DNA from: a virus
IMG/VR virus record: IMGVR_UViG_3300020171_000370
Span: 1 to 22,162 of that record
Direction: 5' to 3' (one strand)
Length of the DNA: 22,162 nucleotides
Shown here: one piece after another, positions 1 to 7,200 of the stretch
Layout: every line of letters starts with the position of its first letter
How positions within the stretch are numbered: position 1 is the stretch's first letter
Notes under the pieces: model-generated
What the model saw: the letters and a program-made list of their open reading frames with translations, nothing else
The model's database searches: none
Told to the model about the DNA's origin: nothing
Made by a program: the position numbers and the translations under genes

Positions 1-165
1 TTGGCGCAAGGTTTGTTTCTGCCTTGCGTGCTCTGGCTGGACGACCTGCGCTCTGCTGGACACTTCTCTCAGGCGATTGGCGTCTTTGCCCTACTCGAAC
101 TGCTTTACATGGTAGATGCTTGCTTATTTCTGGTAGTTTTCAATAAGGAGAGAAATGACAAGTAG
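1..165 (+). CDS. C-terminal end of an unidentified upstream gene (partial)
   Basis: This frame is open from the left edge to TAG at 163-165 and gives 54 residues of a longer protein. The visible part is hydrophobic and Leu-rich, ending in MVDACLFLVVFNKERNDK. I recognise no family. The other two forward frames are also open for 115-146 bases, so openness alone does not pick the frame. What does is a second copy of the segment after the next gene (592-633): it encodes VDAxLFLxVFNK in the same frame, and five of its codons differ only synonymously, which is the mark of a translated sequence. The stop lies 11 bases inside the HNH gene. The first 60 bases are 60% G+C by hand count, clearly higher than the following gene. 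The function is unknown. Confidence 0.45.
   Translation: MAQGLFLPCVLWLDDLRSAGHFSQAIGVFALLELLYMVDACLFLVVFNKERNDK
111..147 (+). repeat. Direct repeat, left copy, flanking the HNH gene
   Basis: GGTAGATGCT at 111-120 recurs exactly at 591-600. Homology continues imperfectly for about 27 more bases, ending TTCAATAAG here and TTTAATAAG at 619-627. The two copies bracket the HNH gene and probably mark its insertion boundaries. Confidence 0.6.
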
Positions 166-595
166 ACACTATCATTACGATAAAGAGTATAGCCACCAAT
201 ATTATTTAGACCATAGGCAATACTACTTAGATGATGCCAAAGAACGTTACGAGTCCAGGCGAAGCGGAGATACAAAAAATAGGGTAGAAAGTTTAAAGAA
301 ATGGAGAGAAGATAATCCAGGGAAAACTCTATGGCAACGCTGTACCCAAAAAAGGAAAAGTGATGTATTCAGTCACTATTGTCTAGAGGGTATTATAAAA
401 TGTGCCCATTGTGGTATTACAGATATAGATGTCCTTTGTTTAGACCATGTCAATGATAATGGGGCAAATGAGAGAAAGTTGGCAGGATTAGGCTCTTGTT
501 TTTACCAATGGATTAAAAGAAATAATTATCCCGTAGGCTATCAAGTTCTTTGTGCTAATTGTAATTTAAAGAAGCAAATCAAAAAGAATGGGTAG
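155..595 (+). CDS. HNH homing-type endonuclease
   Basis: This 146-residue protein is a probable free-standing HNH nuclease that makes double-strand breaks or nicks in DNA. Visible motifs are a zinc-binding CxxC at residues 83-86 (CAHC), the catalytic Asp-His at 97-98 (LDHVND), and a second CxxC at 133-136 inside LCANCNLKK, with the Asn and Lys typical of the HNH beta-beta-alpha-metal fold. The first 80 residues are basic and Tyr-rich, with an imperfect YYLD repeat, and could bind DNA. AAGGAGAG at 146-152 sets the start. Two lines I counted are about 33-35% G+C, lower than the flanking genes. HNH genes often sit beside terminase genes in phages, where some assist packaging; the flanking duplication here favours a homing element instead. 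Confidence 0.85.
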   Translation: MTSRHYHYDKEYSHQYYLDHRQYYLDDAKERYESRRSGDTKNRVESLKKWREDNPGKTLWQRCTQKRKSDVFSHYCLEGIIKCAHCGITDIDVLCLDHVNDNGANERKLAGLGSCFYQWIKRNNYPVGYQVLCANCNLKKQIKKNG

Positions 596-633
596 ATGCT
601 ATATTGTTCTTAAGGGTCTTTAATAAGTCGTAA
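592..633 (+). pseudogene. Displaced duplicate of the upstream gene's 3' end
   Basis: Directly after the HNH stop, a frame encodes VDAILFLRVFNKS and then stops (TAA 631-633). It matches the end of the upstream gene (VDACLFLVVFNK, 112-147) at 10 of 12 residues. GGTAGATGCT is identical at 111-120 and 591-600, and five of the later codons differ only synonymously. It has no start codon or ribosome site, so it is most likely the original gene end left behind after the HNH gene inserted. The spacing between copies is 480 bases, a multiple of three. Confidence 0.5.
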
Positions 634-655
634 CCACTACAGGTTGTGGTACGAC
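627..655. other. Strong imperfect inverted repeat upstream of the small terminase
   Basis: GTCGT-A-ACCAC at 627-637 pairs with GTGGTACGAC at 646-655. This gives a 10-bp stem with one bulged A and the 8-base loop TACAGGTT. No T-run follows, so it is not a normal intrinsic terminator. It lies just before the terminase genes and covers a possible GTG start at 646. It could be an RNA structure controlling terminase translation or a DNA site such as part of a packaging signal; the sequence does not decide. Confidence 0.5.
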
Positions 656-663
656 CAACCAAA

Positions 664-740
664 AACACTAGGGGTAGTATGGTAGAGGTTAATCAAATAA
701 AAATAGAAACCAAATTGAATAAGAGCGGCAACACTAGGGG
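664..740 (+). repeat. 11-base direct repeat inside the small terminase gene
   Basis: AACACTAGGGG occurs at 664-674 and 730-740, 66 bases apart and in the same frame, so both encode NTRG. Each is followed by an in-frame ATG (679 and 742). It makes the true start uncertain and suggests a small local duplication. Confidence 0.5.
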
Positions 741-1038
741 AATGAGTCCTAACAGTCGTGCGAATCTACGGAATGATGCATCCCCCGGGCGTCCGCATAA
801 GGCTGATTGTCTGCTTGACTGCATCAAAGAGGAATTAGCAAAACTATCACCAAACGGGATAAGTACCAATGAGCAGTTGGTAGCGGCTGCATTGGTAAGC
901 AAGGCAACACGAGGAGATACTAAGGCGACGGAGTTAATGTTATCATACTTACATGCTAGACCCAGTCAAGGTATTGACTTGGGGAGTAAAACCGATAACC
1001 CCTTGCGGATACTTTATGAGTTGGTAGATGGTGGCTGA
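679..1038 (+). CDS. Putative terminase small subunit / DUF5681-like protein
   Basis: The gene ends 11 bases inside the large terminase gene, the usual place for the DNA-recognition subunit of the packaging motor. The protein (119 residues from ATG 679) has a basic Gly/Asn/Arg-rich start with GNTRGMSPNSRANLR and PGRPHK, resembling the N-termini of DUF5681-type small phage proteins. A helical part follows (CIKEELAKL, STNEQLVAAAL, KATELMLSYL) that could be the oligomerising core. I prefer ATG 679 because AGGGG lies at 670-674. GTG 646 in the same frame has only a poor AGG two bases upstream and sits in a hairpin; ATG 742 has AGGGG only one base away. The call rests mostly on position and general character. 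Confidence 0.55.
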   Translation: MVEVNQIKIETKLNKSGNTRGMSPNSRANLRNDASPGRPHKADCLLDCIKEELAKLSPNGISTNEQLVAAALVSKATRGDTKATELMLSYLHARPSQGIDLGSKTDNPLRILYELVDGG

Positions 1039-2266
1039 ACTAAAAGTTAAGGTTACGCCGGTCTTCGACAAGTTATATCGCACAGTACAGGGGCTTACAG
1101 GGCTATCTACAATCGTTGAGGTAGGTGGTGCTGGTAGTTCAAAGAGTCATAGTATAGCACAACTGCTAATACAGCTTCTTACAGAGCATACAGGGCTTCG
1201 TATCGGTGTAGGGCGTAAGACGTTCCCTTCTCATCGCACAAGTGGCATGGCGTTAATTATAGGGCTACTCAAAGAGTACGGCATCTATTCGGAGAGAGAA
1301 CACAACAAGACTGAGAACTCTTACGAGCACAATGGGAACTATATGCTATTCTTCTCGTTGGGTGAAGGGGAATCAGGACGTGAGAAAATCAAGTCAGCTA
1401 ACTTCAACATCATCTGGGACGAAGAGGCAACCGAGTTTGAGTTAGCAGACTACAGGCAGCAGATGTTGAGGTTAAGGCATCCGGCACCGGTGGGGATGCA
1501 CAACTTTATGATACTGTCCCATAACCCCATTGATGAAATGCACTGGATAAAAACGGAACTGATTGATAAGGACAAGTCCGTTATAGTACACCACAGCACG
1601 TACAAGGACAATGCCTTTTGTCCAAAGGACTATGCTAAACTACTTGAGGACTTGCAGAATCAAGACCCTAATTACTACCGGATATATGTCTTAGGTGAAT
1701 GGGGCAGATTAGAGAACGTTATCTACTCCAACTGGCAGATAGCGGAGTTACCCGACAAGTCTAAATGGTCTGCCTGGTGCTATGGTCAGGACTACGGGTT
1801 TACGAACCCTGCTGCATTGCTCAAGGTGGTAATATCACAAGGCAAGCTCTATTGGGATGAGTGTTTATACCAGTCTGGACTTACCAATGCAGACATCATA
1901 GAGCGTATGACACATGAAGATAAAGCTGATGTCTATGCTGATTCAGCCGAACCAGACAGGATTGAAGAAATACACCGGGCAGGATGGAACATATACCCTG
2001 CAAATAAAGACGTGAAGATGGGTATTGATGTATGTAAGAGACAAACAATCTATATCACTCCCAGAAGTGTAAACACAATCAAAGAGGTTAAGGGTTATGC
2101 CCGGAAGAAAGACAAGAATGGTGTAGTACTGGAAGAGCCGATTAAGTTCAATGACCATGCGGTAGATGCCGGCAGGTATGGCACGTTAGGGATAACAGAG
2201 AGATTCGGGTTTGCCACATCTGCAAGTGGTAACAAGCCTCGCTCAAAACACTCTTTCAGGTTATAG
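1028..2266 (+). CDS. terL: Phage terminase large subunit (PBSX/Terminase_3 type)
   Basis: This is the ATPase-nuclease motor that cuts concatemeric phage DNA and pumps it into the prohead through the portal. The 412 residues are a normal family length. The ATPase half has Walker A GGAGSSKS (33-40), Walker B IIWDEE with D131 and E132, and an ILSHNP coupling motif. The C-terminal RNase-H-like nuclease half shows its three acidic positions: D255 (YGQDYGF), D305 (VYADSAEPD) and D380 (HAVDAGRYG). The start overlaps the preceding gene by 11 bases with no clear ribosome site, so translational coupling is likely. The overall sequence style matches the PBSX family. Nothing looks truncated or mutated. 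Confidence 0.96.
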   Translation: MVAELKVKVTPVFDKLYRTVQGLTGLSTIVEVGGAGSSKSHSIAQLLIQLLTEHTGLRIGVGRKTFPSHRTSGMALIIGLLKEYGIYSEREHNKTENSYEHNGNYMLFFSLGEGESGREKIKSANFNIIWDEEATEFELADYRQQMLRLRHPAPVGMHNFMILSHNPIDEMHWIKTELIDKDKSVIVHHSTYKDNAFCPKDYAKLLEDLQNQDPNYYRIYVLGEWGRLENVIYSNWQIAELPDKSKWSAWCYGQDYGFTNPAALLKVVISQGKLYWDECLYQSGLTNADIIERMTHEDKADVYADSAEPDRIEEIHRAGWNIYPANKDVKMGIDVCKRQTIYITPRSVNTIKEVKGYARKKDKNGVVLEEPIKFNDHAVDAGRYGTLGITERFGFATSASGNKPRSKHSFRL

Positions 2267-2274
2267 GAGAACGA

Positions 2275-3942
2275 ATGGAAACTTATTATGAGTTAGTTAA
2301 GAATGACGCTGAGGAGAGAGACGCTCTATTCAAGCGAATGGATGCCGATGTAAAGTTACGCAATCTCGAAGCGTATGTTATGAGAGACGCAAACAAGGCA
2401 TTGATTCATGGTGTAATCAATGTAACACTCAATAAGCCAAAAGTCTTAGCTACTCATGTTATAGCGGCAATAGGTAATGTTATCGAGCAGATAATAGTCG
2501 AGACTGAAGACAAGAAGATGGATACCGACTACATCAAGGACTTCCAGAGACTTGCCTTCGCTGCGGCAGATGCCAGATTACAGTTACAAGGGAGGTATGA
2601 CTTAAATCCCTATACAGACGAGCAAACTTGTATGAGAGGGGGAGCAGTAGCCAGGTGTTTATTCCAGTTAGTAGACGGAAAACTTACCACTGATATTACA
2701 CCCTGGGATTACAGGTACACGAACTATGCAATAGGAGTAGAGGGGTTAAAGTGGGCTTCTTTCGGTTACAAGTTCAATAGGAAAAAGGCAGACATAGAGT
2801 CTGAGGCATGGGCGAAAGATAACAAGTTTGTTATTATCACTGGTAAAGAGGCGGAGGTTGTAGACGTATGGGATACCGACCACAACGAGATATGGCTTGC
2901 CGGTCAAAAGGTATACGAGCAAGAACACAACTTCAAGGATGTAATGGGTGAACCTTATGTCCCTGTGGTTATCAGGACTGTATCGGTTGGGTCAATGCTT
3001 AGCGATGCCATTGCAGAGCGGAACGAGTCTATTTATTTTCTTATCAGGGAAGCCGTACCTGAGTTAAACAGGTTAGTCAGTATTTTACAGACTCTTAACT
3101 TCCAGAGTATCAAACGTGCTGCCCAGTATGCCAGTAAAGAAGGGACAAATGCTGAACCGCCAGAGTATGAAGACGCATTAGCTCCGGGGTCAATCACCTC
3201 GGTTGATATAGGTGGGGGGATAGTACCTGTTGATTTAGGGGATGCTACAAGGGCTGCGACAATGGCATTAAACATTATGAACAGGAACATGGATGAAGGC
3301 GGGTTATCGGCTACTGAGTTAGGGATACTAGGTACTCCGCCAGCGTCTGGAATAGCGTTGATTCAGGCAAAAGAGGGGAAGGAGATTATCTACATTCCCA
3401 GACTAAAGACTAAGGCAGCAATGAAGCAGGGATTAGCGCAGATGTTTACCAACCAGGTAATACAGATAGGTGGTAGTGTAGAGATAGGAACTCCAGGGCA
3501 TCAAAGGAGTTTCGATACTGGCAAATTAAGGGGGCAATATGAGATAAGTTACGGATACACAGTTAAATCTTTATCCAGTGAAGCGGGTTTAGCCTCACTA
3601 TCGGCTGCATTAGGTAATTTAGTACCTGATAGGGCAAAGAGGCGTGAGATAATGCAGAGGGAAGACCCCGATGGCGATGAAAGATGGTTAAACTGGGAAG
3701 AGGCAGGAAGACTCAGTCCGTTAATCAAGTTACGCAGGATAGTAAACGACCTGATAGAGTTGGACGAGGATGAAGAGGCTAAACTAATAACCGATGAGGC
3801 TGGTGTTAGATTAGAGCAATTACTAGGTGGTACGGTAGAAGGGGCGAAACCTGAAACACCGCAAGAACCGAAGCAGATGGTTAACTTATGGGGTGGAGGT
3901 CAAGGTAGACAGACAAGGCAACCAACTGAGGAACAGGAATGA
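2275..3942 (+). CDS. Portal protein
   Basis: The portal is the dodecameric ring at one head vertex through which DNA enters and leaves. At 555 residues it has a typical length and lies directly after terL. Its ribosome site, AGGAGA at 2265-2270, overlaps the terL stop. Visible family-like features are a mixed alpha/beta N-terminal half ending in a segment around VWDTDHNEIWLAGQKVY and PYVPVVIRTVSVG, long helices in the stem/crown region (IREAVPELNRLVSILQTLNF), the segment LGILGTPPASGIALIQAKEG, and a charged C-terminal tail (LIELDEDEEAKLITDEAG, then a Gln-rich end). No motif is diagnostic alone. The call rests on size, gene order and overall sequence style, and I am fairly sure of it. Confidence 0.85.
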   Translation: METYYELVKNDAEERDALFKRMDADVKLRNLEAYVMRDANKALIHGVINVTLNKPKVLATHVIAAIGNVIEQIIVETEDKKMDTDYIKDFQRLAFAAADARLQLQGRYDLNPYTDEQTCMRGGAVARCLFQLVDGKLTTDITPWDYRYTNYAIGVEGLKWASFGYKFNRKKADIESEAWAKDNKFVIITGKEAEVVDVWDTDHNEIWLAGQKVYEQEHNFKDVMGEPYVPVVIRTVSVGSMLSDAIAERNESIYFLIREAVPELNRLVSILQTLNFQSIKRAAQYASKEGTNAEPPEYEDALAPGSITSVDIGGGIVPVDLGDATRAATMALNIMNRNMDEGGLSATELGILGTPPASGIALIQAKEGKEIIYIPRLKTKAAMKQGLAQMFTNQVIQIGGSVEIGTPGHQRSFDTGKLRGQYEISYGYTVKSLSSEAGLASLSAALGNLVPDRAKRREIMQREDPDGDERWLNWEEAGRLSPLIKLRRIVNDLIELDEDEEAKLITDEAGVRLEQLLGGTVEGAKPETPQEPKQMVNLWGGGQGRQTRQPTEEQE

Positions 3943-4046
3943 GAAGAATACTCTACAAGAGAATACCCGAATGGACTAAGATAGCAGTCTTTTTAATATG
4001 GGTGTTCTTAATACTTCTATGGTTTAGCGGAATCTTTGGATTTTAG
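3939..4046 (+). CDS. 35-residue single-membrane-segment protein
   Basis: The ATG at 3939 overlaps the portal stop as ATGA, with GAGG at 3928-3931 as ribosome site. The peptide has a basic start (MRRILYKRIPEWTK) and then one continuous hydrophobic stretch, IAVFLIWVFLILLWF, to the end, so it would be a small inner-membrane protein with a short positive cytoplasmic tail. I recognise no family. Possible roles are a lysis-related or superinfection-exclusion peptide, but neither is shown. The coupled start and good spacing support real translation. Confidence 0.6.
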   Translation: MRRILYKRIPEWTKIAVFLIWVFLILLWFSGIFGF

Positions 4047-4057
4047 GGAGGAAGACA

Positions 4058-4204
4058 ATGCCCAGGTTTACATTAAAAGACTTCGACAAGAGAATGGAGG
4101 AGGTAAGGGGACAGATAAAGCAGATTAAATCACCTAACCCGGTAGGTGAAACTCCCATGCAGCGATTACAGAGGATGGCTAAGAAACAGTTACCCGTAGT
4201 ATAG
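4058..4204 (+). CDS. Small basic protein of unknown function
   Basis: This 48-residue protein begins MPRFTLKDFDKRMEEVRGQI. It is helical and basic, with a middle SPNPVGETP turn and a second helix MQRLQRMAKKQL. The ribosome site AGGGAGGA (4045-4052) is strong. The TAG at 4202-4204 overlaps the ribosome site of the next gene, so it is read in the same operon between portal and the giant internal protein. I do not recognise a family; a small virion or assembly factor is possible from context only. Confidence 0.65.
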   Translation: MPRFTLKDFDKRMEEVRGQIKQIKSPNPVGETPMQRLQRMAKKQLPVV

Positions 4205-4212
4205 GAGATTAG

Positions 4213-7200
4213 ATGACTTTACCGTCTTTATGGACTAAACCCAAGAAGGGGACAACTATTCTCAGACCACCTGAAGCCAAGAATCTGGGGTATGACTTAG
4301 ACGAAGGTTGGTCTCTTAAAATATCTGAGGACGAAGCTAAGAGTTTCGTATCCCCTGACAATATTGAGTTCACCAATCTAAAATACAATGACTTGGGCGA
4401 ACTAGACAATTACGAAGTTATAACTCCCGAAGGTAAGATACTATCCAAGTTCGAGTATGCCGAACTATCGGCGCAACCAGATATTACTAAACCCTATGAG
4501 CCAGATTACGGATTCCAGACGGTAGATGACTTCTACACCAGTTTCAAAAAGTTAACTGGTAAGGACGTAGAATCAGTCACAGAGGCGGAAATTCCTACCT
4601 TGCTACAATCAGTCATAAGTCAAGGTAGGAACTATGATACAGATAGAGTGGTAAGGGGTATATACCCCGATAAAACAGAGGAACAAATAAGTTCTCTATT
4701 CCCACAACATGTAGTACCCCAAGTTGAACCCACCACTACTGGTGGTATAAAATCTCTTGGTGAGTTCAGGTTTGACTACTTTAAGGAGAAGGGTTACACC
4801 GACCTCCCTAGTTATCTTGGGGGTACTTTCAATAGGGCTAAGTACGAAGGTGTATCTGGTGGTGAGGCAATAATACGACAGGCAGATATTCACTTAGCTG
4901 AAGCTACCAAAGCATATCGGCAAGCGACTGGGAAAACTATTATCGGTGTTGGCGCACAAACCATTGGGGAAATGGCACAAACTGGTGTTGATATAGCTGA
5001 AGTATTAGGTGGGAGTTTGGCTAGATTGCCTGGTAACATAGGTGCTTCTGTGTTACAGGCGTTACAACCTAGCGGCGCTAGTGTTGTAGATAGGGATTGG
5101 GCTGATAAGTTTATTAGTGCTGTTCAGGCGGGCAATATTAAAGCGGCTAATAAAGTTGCCGAAAAATATAAGAATACATGGTTGCCAATCAAACTGACTG
5201 ACTTGGCACAAGTTTCTGAGAACATAGGTTATTCCTTAACTTCAATGGGTGTTGGTCTTGCCGTAGGTGTACCCACTGCTTTAATCCCCTTGCCTGGAGC
5301 TAGGATTGCTGCTTATACGTTGGGAACGGCTGCGTCAGGAGCGATAGCTTACAATATGACACATTATCAGATAACGCAGCAATATCTTGAATTTAAGGAT
5401 AGCGAAAAAAGAGCAAAAACGGGGCGGGGATTAACCCTTGCAGAAGAAAACCAACTTAAAAAGGATTTTGAGGGCAAGGCAATGGCGTATGGTCTATGGG
5501 AAGCAGTACCAGAAGCTATAAGCAATCTTGGTTTTGTAAGTATCCTAACAGCACCATTGACTAAGGTGGCTGGTTCGAGTATCGCCGTTGGAATCATCAA
5601 GAAATTGGTTGGTTTGTATGGTGAAGAATTACTTACCGAGACTATAACCCAGAAGGGGCAATCTGACATTGAAGTAGAAGCAGGGTTAAGGGAAGGCAGG
5701 ATAAACTGGATTGAGGCATTCAAGGAAATAGCAAAGCAGACGTGGCTTTTAACAACTATAATGGCTGGTGCTGGACAGACAATCATATCAAGTAAAGTTG
5801 GTATTGAGAAAGCAATCGCATCGCTCAAAACCGAGATTGGCGAAAGTCATCCGCTATACAGAACCTTTGAAGATAAAGTTAAGCAAGGTCTGACAGTAGT
5901 AGCAGAAGAATTTTACAAGGCAGGTCAAAAGACTGGTGCAATTAAAGAAACACAGTTTGCTGAAGGTAAGATAATACCCGAAAAGGGTATCCAAGTACCT
6001 ACTCCATCCTTAGTTAAAGATTGGGATAAGATTTCCACTTGGGATAAAGGGAGTTTAGCCGAGCGTGCAGGACTGCCTAGAAAATTAGCTTCCAATACCC
6101 TGGCTCAATTTCAGGTGGAAAACCCAGTTGAACTTGCTAAGTTACAGGCGCAATATGCCAAAGAACAGGCAGTACCCGAAAAGGCAGTACCACAGGCGGG
6201 GAAAGAGGCTATGACCCCTGCCCAAAAAGATGTTATATTATACGCAGATGAACTGAAAGACTTAGAAAGTGAACGTAAAGTACTGGTTAAACAATCGGAG
6301 AAAGTAGATAAAGAATTTGGTGTTAATTCTAAGGAATCTGATACAGTAGATGCTCAGATAACTGAGATTCAGAGGAAGAAAAAAATAGCAGGAATAAATC
6401 TTCTTAAAGCAGAACGGGCACGGCGAGCAGAGCAAGTTTCCCCCACTGCACCCATTCAACCAGTTCAGGGTAAACCTGTTACCCCAGAGGTTACCAGTGA
6501 AAATGTATTAAACGTTGTTAAAAGAGAGTTAATCACAGGGAGAAATACTGGTGAATTTGTATATCACGGGGGGACTTCTGGTATAAAGGGTAATATCCTT
6601 AAAGGTGATGCCGTTCCAGAGTTGCGTGAGGCAATGCGATATGCAGAACCTTCCGTAAGTAGAAAAGCTGGTTCTCTCTATGTAATACGAAAAGCCGACT
6701 GGTTAGCAGCTGAAGGTAAAATGGGAGGAGTCAAACCAGTATTAGAGATACCAATAAAGAACCTACGAACTACCTTTCCTCCCCTTAGTGAGTTTGCTAG
6801 TGGGTGGGACAATATCCCAATATCTGATAGGGTAAAACTTGCTGGGATGGCAAAACTAGAAAGTAAAATAGGTTCAAAAAGCTGGGCGGATATTACACTT
6901 AAAGAACGGTTAGCATTGTTTAATGCCCTTGCGAGTAGGGAAATAGAAATAATCCCAGCAATCCCCAAAGCCGAAATCACTCCCCCAGCCGTAACACCTG
7001 CTCAGAAAGTGGAGCAAGTAACACCAGAGGAAATTCAATGGAGATTTCCAACTGCTGATGATTTTTACTTTTGGGCTAGAAAGAACAATCTAAGCGAGCA
7101 ACAAAGTAACCAACTATGGGATAAAGCCAAAGAAGCAAAGAAAATATTGCAAGGTAAAAAACCACCACAATTAGTAACCCCTCCCACCCCTGTGGTAGAA

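Noticed and set aside
5-28. CGCAAGG/CCTTGCG inverted repeat as a terminator
   Set aside because: The 7-bp stem has a 10-base loop and no T-run, and it lies within the likely coding frame at the left edge.
88-118. tRNA T-loop-like GTTCGAGT on the minus strand
   Set aside because: The flanking bases do not form a 5-bp T-stem and no acceptor or anticodon arm can be found.
109-633. Group I intron containing the HNH gene
   Set aside because: The HNH frame fills nearly the whole 480-base insert, leaving no room for an intron core, and the flanks are a duplicated coding segment rather than splice sites.
5367-5828. 153-residue minus-strand open frame
   Set aside because: It lies wholly inside the giant gene, has no domain or start signal, and is explained as a shadow of the helical block on the + strand.
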